14,846 nt of DNA from Syntrophomonadaceae bacterium (GCA_028698695.1 JAQVWB010000022.1:1-14846); one strand, 5' to 3'; shown: positions 6,949-13,746, counted from the stretch's first letter. Made by a program: numbers and translations. The notes: generated from the letters alone by a model not told the origin.

Positions 6949-7659
6949 ATGGAACTGGAACTTAATACTGATACACTATCTCTGGGACAAAGATTGTCCC
7001 GAATTTTCACCAACCCAAGCAGTGTTTTTATGGATCTGGAACACAATTCATCCTGGTTTGCCACGCTACTAATAATCATAGGTGTCAGTTTAGCTGCGAC
7101 CCTGCCCCTGCTTTCTAAAATTAAAGAATATGGCATAATAACCTTGCAGCAAATACCCAATGACCCTTCTCTCTCAAATCCGGAAACTCTGGCTATGGTG
7201 TCTCTGCTTATAGTCATAACTGCTATAATAAGTGCCATCCTCATACCGGTGTTTTTTGCCTTGATTATGGCTTTATTGCTCAAGTTGTTCAATATTTTTA
7301 TCGAGTATAAGGTGCCGTACCGCCAACTGTTTGCAGTCAGTGTATATGCTTATCTGCCTATGTTGCTGTCTGTACTGATTGGATTGGGATTGGGATTAAT
7401 GACCCCGGTTGAAAGCTTTGGCAATGTATCCACCAGCCTTAATCTTTTATTTCCTCCTGACTCCCACAGTTTCACGGCTTTGCTGGCTGCACAAATTAAT
7501 CCCTTTATGTTATGGAGTCTGTATCTGACAGCACTTGGAGGATCTATAATGATGAAATGTAACGTCAGGCAGGTTGGTACCTATTTGTTTGTGATATGGC
7601 TGCTGTACGCTCTGGGTACCAGTTATTACAGTGCCGCAACAATGAGTGCTTTAGGCTGA
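6949..7659 (+). CDS. Yip1-family membrane protein (first copy)
   Basis: 236 aa integral membrane protein with five predicted spans (about 35-55, 83-116, 126-150, 177-200, 209-230), the Yip1-domain layout (PF04893). The N-terminal IFTNPSSVFMDLE motif and FAVSVYAYLPMLL (128-140) are shared in pattern with the second copy at 7787-8563 (IIFQPCKVWEGLE, LAVAVYAWIPVF), so the two are paralogues. B. subtilis YknW is a Yip1 protein that works with the YknXYZ exporter; the adaptor/ATPase/permease operon lies 1.7 kb downstream on this strand. ATG at 6949 is preceded by AAGGGAGG with 7 bases spacing. An out-of-frame ATG at 6945 would give only a six-residue peptide. The gene ends at a convergent terminator. 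Specific role is inferred. Confidence 0.75.
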   Translation: MELELNTDTLSLGQRLSRIFTNPSSVFMDLEHNSSWFATLLIIIGVSLAATLPLLSKIKEYGIITLQQIPNDPSLSNPETLAMVSLLIVITAIISAILIPVFFALIMALLLKLFNIFIEYKVPYRQLFAVSVYAYLPMLLSVLIGLGLGLMTPVESFGNVSTSLNLLFPPDSHSFTALLAAQINPFMLWSLYLTALGGSIMMKCNVRQVGTYLFVIWLLYALGTSYYSAATMSALG

Positions 7660-7686
7660 TTAACATCGAAATCGAAGATGTAAATG

Positions 7687-7721
7687 CCCTGTCCATGGGA
7701 ATCCCGGTTCCCAGGACAGGG
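7687..7721. terminator. Bidirectional stem-loop terminator between the two Yip1 genes
   Basis: CCCTGTCC (7687-7694), bulged A, TGGGAA (7696-7701), loop TCCCGG, TTCCCA (7708-7713), GGACAGGG (7714-7721): a 14-bp stem with a single bulge. It sits between the convergent stops at 7659 and 7787. T-rich sequence follows loosely (TATATTTG on +), so termination may work in both directions. Confidence 0.75.
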
Positions 7722-7786
7722 TATATTTGATTGGCGGGTTTTGTCTGATTGTTTAATAAAAGCATTATAACATTTGGCTCAATTTT

Positions 7787-8563
7787 TCAGGTTAAACTGC
7801 TTTTAATTACCGCTTTAAATACTATGTAAATAAACCAGAGAATAAAAATATATACTGCTAATTCCTTCGTCTGTTTTTTCATTATTGCTGCACCGCCTGC
7901 CACCAGCAAACCCAAGCCCCATATAGTGAATATATCTATATTATTCAAGAGGATAAATAGAAATCCTGAGTTCTTATCCGAGGGTAGCAATATTGCTGCA
8001 CTTGTCCAAAGTGACAGTGTCTTCTCATAATCCAGAACCCTTAGCATTATCAGGATTTTCTCCAGCATATTACCAACGAATACCGGGATCCAGGCATAAA
8101 CAGCTACTGCAAGAAAACGTTTAAAAATTCCGTCTTTTCCTAATGTCAGGGCGTTTTTAATCGACTCAAAAATAAAAACCAGCCACCATAAATATGAACC
8201 GGTGCGAAAAAGCTCGCTTAACTTGGCCTGAACCATCAACATATGATTAAAAACGGCCAATAGAGCTGCATGAACCATCCATGTAAAAAATGGTATAAAC
8301 AAGGCCCCCATAACCATTGAAATTTTGAAGACCTTAAGGCTCTGCTTTATTAAATCCGGAGCCATACCCTGTCTGGTCAAAACATTCATACTATAACTTA
8401 ATGCTTCCGGCATAATCATGCAGACCACTAACAGATTCAGACTCGTTATAATTATTAACGGCAGTAGTATTACCGGTTCTTCTTCCAAGCCTTCCCATAC
8501 TTTGCAAGGTTGAAATATAATTTGCCATAAGCGCTTAAAAGAAATTTTAATTCTATCATTCAT
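7787..8563 (-). CDS. Yip1-family membrane protein (second copy)
   Basis: 258 aa from ATG at 8561-8563; the frame extends to a GTG at 8599 but that has no ribosome binding site, whereas GAGG lies 9 bases before 8563. Spans are predicted at about 31-52, 83-108, 150-176, 207-226 and 236-254. It resembles the first copy in order of motifs: QPCKVWEGLE (19-28), VAVYAWIPVF (153-162), IWGLGLLVAGGAAIMKKQT (214-232) and VYIFILWFIY (237-246). It is convergent with copy one, and its leader region contains the 26-codon peptide ORF and a terminator-like hairpin at 8614-8642, so its expression may depend on readthrough. Yip1 proteins in Firmicutes are known exporter partners (YknW), which is the likely context here; the exact function is not established. 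Confidence 0.72.
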   Translation of the reverse strand: MNDRIKISFKRLWQIIFQPCKVWEGLEEEPVILLPLIIITSLNLLVVCMIMPEALSYSMNVLTRQGMAPDLIKQSLKVFKISMVMGALFIPFFTWMVHAALLAVFNHMLMVQAKLSELFRTGSYLWWLVFIFESIKNALTLGKDGIFKRFLAVAVYAWIPVFVGNMLEKILIMLRVLDYEKTLSLWTSAAILLPSDKNSGFLFILLNNIDIFTIWGLGLLVAGGAAIMKKQTKELAVYIFILWFIYIVFKAVIKSSLT

Positions 8564-8600
8564 CAAGCATAACCTCATCAAGAAATACAACCAAGCCACT

Positions 8601-8649
8601 GTAAAATTAAAAAGTAGTCAAAGGAACCGTCCCCTTGACTACATTTTAC
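8601..8649 (-). terminator. REP-like hairpin with T-tract, between small peptide gene and second Yip1 gene
   Basis: Read on the minus strand, GTAGTCAAGG pairs with CC(T)TTGACTAC (8642-8614) around the loop GGACGGTT, followed by TTTTT, which is the shape of an intrinsic terminator. Outer GTAAAAT (8649-8643) can pair with ATTTTAC (8607-8601) across the hairpin. An upstream ATTTTAC (8688-8682, inside the peptide ORF) competes for the same partner. The loop octamer recurs in the hairpin at 8811-8855. Confidence 0.6.
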
Positions 8650-8667
8650 CAAATAATAAAAACTGTT

Positions 8668-8748
8668 CTATTTTATAAGTTGTAAAATTAGAGGGAGATA
8701 TGGGCCAGCCACTTCGAGAAGTTTAAGTAACATACCAAAAAAATCCAT
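8668..8748 (-). CDS. Small hydrophobic peptide (26 aa)
   Basis: ATG at 8746-8748, TAG at 8668-8670. A clear ribosome binding site GAGGTG (8759-8754) stands 5 bases before the ATG. The peptide begins MDFFGMLLKLLEVAG and continues PYLPLILQLIK: two short leucine-rich amphipathic stretches around a G-P-Y-L-P hinge, with two acidic and two basic residues. There is no secretion signal with a cleavage site. Size and character suit a leaderless bacteriocin or phenol-soluble-modulin-like peptide, a type I toxin, or a leader peptide for the downstream Yip1 gene. It is followed after 25 bp by the terminator-like hairpin. Its position amid Yip1 and peptide-exporter genes is suggestive only. No family match is claimed. 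Confidence 0.5.
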   Translation of the reverse strand: MDFFGMLLKLLEVAGPYLPLILQLIK

Positions 8749-8789
8749 TGTTTCACCTCGTTTCAGGTTGCTTTTCTCAAGTTTTTGTA

Positions 8790-8809
8790 TTTACCAGTAT
8801 TTACCGGTA
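8790..8809 (+). repeat. Tandem 10-bp repeat TTTACC(A/G)GTA
   Basis: TTTACCAGTA (8790-8799) is followed directly by TTTACCGGTA (8800-8809). The reverse complement TACTGGTAAA recurs at 9224-9233, and TACCAGTA at 9320-9327. Placement upstream of the small peptide gene and upstream of the adaptor gene suggests a shared operator. Confidence 0.45.
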
Positions 8810-8810
8810 C

Positions 8811-8855
8811 TATAATCCGATTTCGGGAGGACGGTTCTCTTATATCGGATTTATA
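8811..8855 (+). repeat. Second GGACGGTT hairpin (REP-like)
   Basis: TATAATCCGA (8811-8820) pairs with TCGGATTTATA (8845-8855) with one bulged base. The apical region contains GGACGGTT (8829-8836), the same octamer as in the loop of the 8614-8642 hairpin but on the opposite strand. The stems differ, so the core, not the stem, is what is conserved. Confidence 0.5.
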
Positions 8856-8876
8856 GCAATATAAGAATTTATAAAT

Positions 8877-9098
8877 ATGAATAAAAAACAAGGAAGGAGA
8901 AAAACCATTACTATTAATAACTGCATGTTCAGACTAACAATAATAATCCTCTTTTGGTTGATTGCTTCTTTAATTGATTTTTTTCTGTTTAATGTTTATA
9001 TTTTCCTTATCAAGATATACTATATATCTATCACAATATTTTTTCAACTGATAATTCTCGCAATTTTCAGACAATATTCGTGCCTGCCTGTCCGGTAA
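8877..9098 (+). CDS. Possible 73-residue hydrophobic membrane protein
   Basis: The frame opens with ATG at 8877, a basic N-terminus (MNKKQGRRK) and then two long isoleucine/phenylalanine-rich stretches (about residues 18-43 and 46-63) that would span the membrane. No ribosome binding site precedes the ATG; an AAGGAGGA-like GGAAGGAG lies inside, at about 8890-8897, but no ATG/GTG/TTG in frame follows at proper distance until ATG at 8922. The codon content is very AT-rich, unlike the neighbours, so this may be noise in AT-rich DNA. If real, it would be an accessory small membrane protein (immunity or toxin type) beside the exporter. No family is recognised. Confidence 0.28.
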   Translation: MNKKQGRRKTITINNCMFRLTIIILFWLIASLIDFFLFNVYIFLIKIYYISITIFFQLIILAIFRQYSCLPVR

Positions 9099-9404
9099 AG
9101 CCTTTAAATAGGTCCATATTTACCACTACCTGTAATTCCAAAGATATTTTAGTAACAGATAATTATGAATATTGTTTTTATTTAGCAGGAATTATTGTTC
9201 AGTTATAGGAATTAATATACTGGTACTGGTAAATTAACAAGATAATAGCTCTAAATGATTTTTGTTAAGAAAACGAGAATATATAATATAATATGTTTTT
9301 CAGTAGCCTATGCCCCCAATACCAGTATATTTAATTGCAATTACGATTAGTACATGACTTTCCAGTGTTTAAAGTAATAGTAATGGCAAGGAGTGGAGTG
9401 TTAA
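9099..9404 (+). promoter_or_regulatory. Leader region of the exporter operon: promoter flanked by long inverted repeat
   Basis: A near-perfect inverted repeat has arms at 9211-9229 (ATTAATATACTGGTACTGG) and 9316-9335, differing by one inserted base and one mismatch. Between the arms is a promoter candidate: TTGTTA (9262-9267) and overlapping TATAAT boxes (9282-9287, 9287-9292); spacing of 14 or 19 bases is not ideal. TACTGGTA occurs twice overlapping in the left arm (9218-9225, 9224-9231) and inverted in the right arm (9320-9327), like paired operators around a promoter. TGCCCCCAATA at 9311-9321 is repeated at 9410-9420 inside the adaptor start. Nothing else is evident in 9099-9210. Confidence 0.45.
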
Positions 9405-10706
9405 GTGCCTGCCCCCAATATTGAGAATAGAATAAAACACCGGGTACTAAAAATTACACTCATATTATTATTTATCTCTCTGATAATTGGTATTAATCTT
9501 TGGCGTAATTATATCTATCAAGGACCACTGGTTCATACCACAAAAGTTGAAGAGAAAAACATGGGGGAAAAGGTCTATGCCAGCGGAAGTATAGTACTAC
9601 AGGAAAAACAGGAAGAAGTTGCCAGAGATAACCGGGTATTAAGACAAACATTTGTAAAAACCGGAGACCAGGTTAAGGCGGGACAACTTCTGGCGATTTT
9701 GGAATGTGTAACTGAAGAAAGAATGCTGGCAGATGCAAGGGCTAACCTGGCCATGGAAGAGTTGGAATATAAAAATAATTTACGGCCATCTGACGAGGAT
9801 CTGGCTATTGGCAAAGCTGAATTTAAAGAAGCTAAAACAGCTTATGATAATAAACAGAAAGATTGGCAACGCAAAGAAGCTTTATATAATGCAGGGGCAA
9901 TCAGTACTCAGGAAATGGAAAAAGCCCGTCAGGAATTGATGGTACAGGAGATTATGTTTCTAAAAGCCCGGAAAAGTTATGATATTCTCTGTAATGGTCC
10001 CCGCACCGCAGAACGTAAAGTGGCTGAAGCCAAATTGGAAAGGGCCAGAGCCATTGTTCATGCAGCCGAGCAAGATTTGGCCAGATATATAATTAAAGCT
10101 GATATGGATGGCATTATACTTAATTTGGAAGGCCAGCCTGGCGATTTGATTAAAGCCGGAGAAAGATTTTTAACTTTAGGACACCCCGCATGCCTTCAGA
10201 TAAGAGTAGGTGTAAGTGAGGCTGATGCTGCCCGAGTAAAACCGGGACAAAATGTAAATATAACCGCAGCAGCTTTACCTGAAAATATTTTTAAAGGGGA
10301 AGTAATTGAAGTAGCAGGACTGGCTCGAATAAAAGAGGGCAATAGCAACCTGCAGGTAGAAGTGCCGGTTCGAATAAGTGTAGAAGATGACTCCAGCCAT
10401 TTAAAACCAGGTTATTCTGTAGATTTAGAGATTATTACCGTAATTGAAAAACAACGTCTCGTGATTCCTTATGAAGCACTATTGGAAGATAACGGCAGGA
10501 AACAGGTGTGGGTTTTTGATAATGGTACAGCCCGCCTGCAAAATATAACTACCGGTCTGGAGGGTGAACTTTACCTGGAAGTATTGCAAGGATTAAATAA
10601 TGGGGACTTGCTTATTATAGATCCGCCGGATAATCTCAGAGATAGTCAAAAGGTACGTCAATCAACTGCGCCTGCTGTAACCCCGGAGGATGATCTCTAT
10701 GATTAA
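9405..10706 (+). CDS. HlyD/MacA-type membrane-fusion (adaptor) subunit of an ABC exporter
   Basis: 433 aa. An N-terminal membrane anchor (about 14-33) leads into an extracytoplasmic adaptor. A lipoyl-like half motif lies at 76-99 (VLRQTFVKTGDQVKAGQLLA). A long coiled coil spans about 102-225 and contains many Glu/Lys/Ala heptads. The second lipoyl half IIKADMDGIILN (229-240) is followed by LEGQPGDLIKAG, then the beta-barrel domain and a membrane-proximal domain to the C-terminus. This is the layout of MacA and of B. subtilis YknX. The start is GTG at 9405 with GGAG 6 bases upstream. Its stop (10704-10706) overlaps the ATPase start, so the operon is translationally coupled. In a Gram-positive cell such an adaptor works without an outer-membrane channel. 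Confidence 0.88.
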   Translation: MPAPNIENRIKHRVLKITLILLFISLIIGINLWRNYIYQGPLVHTTKVEEKNMGEKVYASGSIVLQEKQEEVARDNRVLRQTFVKTGDQVKAGQLLAILECVTEERMLADARANLAMEELEYKNNLRPSDEDLAIGKAEFKEAKTAYDNKQKDWQRKEALYNAGAISTQEMEKARQELMVQEIMFLKARKSYDILCNGPRTAERKVAEAKLERARAIVHAAEQDLARYIIKADMDGIILNLEGQPGDLIKAGERFLTLGHPACLQIRVGVSEADAARVKPGQNVNITAAALPENIFKGEVIEVAGLARIKEGNSNLQVEVPVRISVEDDSSHLKPGYSVDLEIITVIEKQRLVIPYEALLEDNGRKQVWVFDNGTARLQNITTGLEGELYLEVLQGLNNGDLLIIDPPDNLRDSQKVRQSTAPAVTPEDDLYD

Positions 10707-11424
10707 AATGGAGCATATACATAAGGTTTATCGTCCCCAATCCAACCCGGTCAATGCACTTCAGGATGTGAATCTGCATATTAAAACCGGTGATTTTGTT
10801 GCTGTAATGGGTCCTTCCGGTTCAGGAAAATCAACTCTTATGAATGTAATGGGATGCTTGGATACCGCCAGTTCAGGAACTTATTGGCTGGGCGGAGTTG
10901 AAGTCAGTAGTATGAACAGTGACCAATTGGCAGCCATTCGTAACCGTAAAATCGGTTTTGTTTTTCAAAATTACAATCTCCTGCCCCGCATGAACGCTTT
11001 GCTTAATGTAGAGCTACCCATGCTTTATGCCGGAATAGACAAAGAAGAACGCAGTTCCCGGGCTCTTGATTGTATTGGGCGGGTAGGAATGTTAAATCGA
11101 CTTCATCATCGCCCCTCTGAACTCTCCGGAGGTCAGTGCCAGCGTATAGCTATTGCCCGTGCTCTGGTAAACAGCCCGGATATTATTCTTGCAGATGAGC
11201 CTACCGGGAACCTGGATAGCGTAACCAGTGAGGAGATTATGAGTATCTTTCAGTCTCTACACCAGGAAGGACATACCATCGTTCTCGTTACTCACGAAAA
11301 TGATATTGCTGCCTATGCCTCCAGAATCCTCCTTTTTCGTGATGGCAGGTTAAATAGTGATGAAGTACTATCTCCATCCCCAAGGACTATTCCCAACTTG
11401 GTTATGAATGGTGATGCCCTATGA
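10699..11424 (+). CDS. MacB/LolD-type ABC transporter ATPase
   Basis: 241 aa from ATG at 10699, chosen because GGAGG (10685-10689) is 9 bases upstream; an in-frame ATG at 10690 abuts the GGAGG and is unlikely. All ATPase motifs are intact: Walker A GPSGSGKST (38-46), Q-loop Q90 in FVFQNYNLLP, signature LSGGQ (142-146), Walker B IILADE (162-167) with PTGNLD, and switch His H199 (VTHEND). The sequence type is that of the MacB/YknY/LolD group that energises MacB-fold permeases and mechanotransmission. The permease ATG overlaps its TGA (ATGA at 11421-11424). ATPase and permease are separate polypeptides, as in YknY/YknZ rather than the fused Gram-negative MacB. Confidence 0.95.
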   Translation: MIKMEHIHKVYRPQSNPVNALQDVNLHIKTGDFVAVMGPSGSGKSTLMNVMGCLDTASSGTYWLGGVEVSSMNSDQLAAIRNRKIGFVFQNYNLLPRMNALLNVELPMLYAGIDKEERSSRALDCIGRVGMLNRLHHRPSELSGGQCQRIAIARALVNSPDIILADEPTGNLDSVTSEEIMSIFQSLHQEGHTIVLVTHENDIAAYASRILLFRDGRLNSDEVLSPSPRTIPNLVMNGDAL

Positions 11425-12602
11425 ATCTGACAGAAAGCATACGTGTAGCTCTGGACTCAATCAGTTCCAACCTGCTACGTTCAATTCTTACTACTTTGGG
11501 TATAATGATTGGGATTATGGCAGTAATTGCCGTAGTTGCAGTAGGTCAGGGCGGTCAACAGACAATAATGAAAGAAATGGATAAGTTCGGCAGTAATCTA
11601 TTTCAGATTATGTTGGACTGGCGGCGGGACGAACCTCCAACTGGCAACGAATTTACCATGCAGGATCTCGAAATTATTAAAACCAATGTCCCGGAACTGA
11701 AATACCTGCTTCCCTGTGCGAGTAGTTATTCCCAGATTAAAAAAGGAAGTCAGACTAAAACTGCTCAAATCCTGGGTACCGAAGCTGATTATGCCCGCTT
11801 GCACCCATTGGATATAACGGCTGGGCGTTTTCTGACCAACAGCGATTGTCAAAGCAGAAGAAGGGTAGCGGTAATTGATGAGGAAATGGCTCAGGAGTTA
11901 TTTCCCCGCGATAATCCTTTGGGAAAAAGAATACTTATTGGCAATCAATCCCTCATAATATGCGGATTAGTAAAGTCTGACAGTTCTCCTTTGGCCCTGG
12001 GAACAAAATATGTCTATATTCCTATTAGAGTATGGCTGGATATATATCCGGAGGGTAATATTTCCTATATAGAGGGAAGTACGCGCAACCTCGAAGACAT
12101 CACCCTGGCAATGCAAAACAGTATTAAAATACTGGAAAAACGCCACCGCAATGAGGATATATACCAGGGTGTGGATATGGAACAACAGATAAAAGCAGTA
12201 AATAAAGTAACTGGTGTAATGACCCTGGTTATCGGCATTATTGCCGGTTTTTCCCTGCTGGTAGGGGGAATTGGCGTCATGAATATTATGCTGGTCTCAG
12301 TAACTGAAAGAACGCGGGAAATTGGGTTGCGTATGGCTCTGGGTGCACGTCGCCGCGATATCCTGCTTCAATTTCTAATTGAAGCTGTTGTTCTATGTCT
12401 GCTGGGAGGTATAATTGGCATGGTCCTGGGCATTGGATGTGCTTTCCTGATAGCTGCTCTGGCTAAATGGCCCCCATTAATATCCTGGACTACCATCTTA
12501 TTGGCCTTCGCTTTTTCAGCAACTATTGGCATTATATTTGGTATCCTTCCTGCCAATCAGGCTGCTAATATGGACCCCATCGAGGCTCTGCGAAGGGATT
12601 AG
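11421..12602 (+). CDS. MacB/FtsX-type ABC transporter permease
   Basis: 393 aa. One membrane span near the N-terminus (about 20-42, after NLLRSILTTLGIMIGI), a large extracytoplasmic MacB periplasmic-core-type domain (about 45-265), then three spans at about 268-292, 320-350 and 358-380. The FtsX-type signature GGIGVMNIMLVSVTERTREI is complete and followed by GLRMALGAR; the C-terminus has the usual ANMDPIEALRRD. This is the fold of MacB and YknZ, which do not transport through the bilayer but move substrates on the outer side of the membrane using the adaptor. It is the last gene of the coupled three-gene operon; no clear intrinsic terminator follows in the 105-bp gap. Confidence 0.95.
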   Translation: MNLTESIRVALDSISSNLLRSILTTLGIMIGIMAVIAVVAVGQGGQQTIMKEMDKFGSNLFQIMLDWRRDEPPTGNEFTMQDLEIIKTNVPELKYLLPCASSYSQIKKGSQTKTAQILGTEADYARLHPLDITAGRFLTNSDCQSRRRVAVIDEEMAQELFPRDNPLGKRILIGNQSLIICGLVKSDSSPLALGTKYVYIPIRVWLDIYPEGNISYIEGSTRNLEDITLAMQNSIKILEKRHRNEDIYQGVDMEQQIKAVNKVTGVMTLVIGIIAGFSLLVGGIGVMNIMLVSVTERTREIGLRMALGARRRDILLQFLIEAVVLCLLGGIIGMVLGIGCAFLIAALAKWPPLISWTTILLAFAFSATIGIIFGILPANQAANMDPIEALRRD

Positions 12603-12651
12603 AATAAATCCTCATGGTGACAGGTTGTGAGCAGCCCCCTTCTTTGATTAA

Positions 12652-12680
12652 TTGGCAAATTTGGAATCCGTGTATAAAAT
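12652..12680 (+). promoter_or_regulatory. Predicted promoter of the secreted CuAO-N-type protein
   Basis: TTGGCA (12652-12657) and TAAAAT (12675-12680) have a 17-base spacer, about 28 bases before the TTG start at 12708. The gene therefore probably has its own start of transcription, independent of the exporter operon. Confidence 0.5.
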
Positions 12681-12707
12681 GAATAATACAGGAAGGAGGG
12701 AATTATT

Positions 12708-13724
12708 TTGAAAAATATCATTATGGTTTTTTTAATCACCTTCATATGGATTGGAATGACTGAGACTACTGTTATGGCCAACGATAATATAGAGCTTTAT
12801 ATCAATAACGAACAAAAGTATACTGACCCGAAACCATTTATCGATGAACAAACTGGCAGGACTTATGTGCCAATCAGGTGTATTGCTGAGAATTTTGGTG
12901 CGGAAGTTGATTGGTTGGAGTCAGAAGGGGAAATAACTATCTTTAAACCCAATGAGACTATTATTGTTTTATTTATTAACCATCAGGAAGCTATAGTAAA
13001 TGAAGTTCCTGTTTATTTGGATGCCGCTCCTTATATTATTAATGATAGAACCATGGTACCACTACGGTTTGTAGCCGAATCTCTCAATTTAGCTGTTGCC
13101 TGGGATGCTGACGGCAAATGGATAAATATTTCTGGTGAAATTAACAACCCGCAGAATAATTCAACCGTCATCGAGTTGAAATTACCTGATGATACTATAG
13201 TTAATATCCATTTATTAGAGGGATGGGAATATCAGCAAGGGTTACAGTATCAACAAGGTTTCTTTTCACTGCATGAGCTTTTCTTATTACGTCATGAATC
13301 TGGTACATCAATCAGTTTCCTCGTTGAAAACCTTCCCGAAAAAGTTAGCCGGGATGACTATATTGAAGAAACCAGAGCGGCAATTGTCAAAGAGTTCAAT
13401 GTTTCTGACCAGGATATCGGGAGTGCAGAAATTCCAGAGAACACATACAGCCTTTGGTATATGGTTGAAGGGAAAAATTATGATTATATTGTTTATCAGA
13501 CTTTAATATTTCCCTATATGGATAGCAAATATATGATTGAAAAATATGCAGGTGTATTAACTACTATCTTACCTATTGATTTTGCAGATGAACTGATTTC
13601 GCAGATTGCGGATGATAAATACGAAATTATTGAATTTACAAATCCCAGGTGGTCATTTTATCTCCAAGACCTGACCATTAAAAATGGCGAACTGGATTTT
13701 AACAACCACCTGCAGACTGAATAA
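12708..13724 (+). CDS. Secreted protein with copper-amine-oxidase-N-type repeats
   Basis: 338 aa. TTG start at 12708, AAGGAGGG 7 bases upstream. Residues 1-24 form a signal peptide with likely cleavage after VMA. Two repeats of the CuAO N-terminal-like domain (PF07833) follow in about 27-140: RTYVPIRCIAENFGAEVDW, then RTMVPLRFVAESLNLAVAWD. This domain is common in Firmicute cell-surface and extracellular proteins and does not itself imply amine oxidase activity; no oxidase catalytic domain is present. The C-terminal ~190 residues are mixed alpha/beta without a recognised domain; the stretch beginning IELKLPDDTIVNIHLLEGWE recalls PsbP/DUF1795-type folds, a weak impression. The stop is 22 bp from the convergent proB stop. 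Confidence 0.75.
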   Translation: MKNIIMVFLITFIWIGMTETTVMANDNIELYINNEQKYTDPKPFIDEQTGRTYVPIRCIAENFGAEVDWLESEGEITIFKPNETIIVLFINHQEAIVNEVPVYLDAAPYIINDRTMVPLRFVAESLNLAVAWDADGKWINISGEINNPQNNSTVIELKLPDDTIVNIHLLEGWEYQQGLQYQQGFFSLHELFLLRHESGTSISFLVENLPEKVSRDDYIEETRAAIVKEFNVSDQDIGSAEIPENTYSLWYMVEGKNYDYIVYQTLIFPYMDSKYMIEKYAGVLTTILPIDFADELISQIADDKYEIIEFTNPRWSFYLQDLTIKNGELDFNNHLQTE

Positions 13725-13746
13725 ATAGTCTTTAATAATAGTGATT

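Noticed and set aside
8564..8599. GTG at 8599 as start of the second Yip1 protein
   Set aside because: No ribosome binding site precedes it and it lies just behind the hairpin T-tract; ATG 8563 fits better and aligns with the first Yip1 copy's N-terminus.
9310..9357. 15-codon upstream frame MPPIPVYLIAITIST in the exporter leader
   Set aside because: No ribosome binding site; explained by the repeated TGCCCCCAATA.
10690..10698. ATG at 10690 as start of the ABC ATPase
   Set aside because: It touches the GGAGG ribosome binding site (10685-10689); ATG 10699 has proper spacing and overlaps the adaptor stop.
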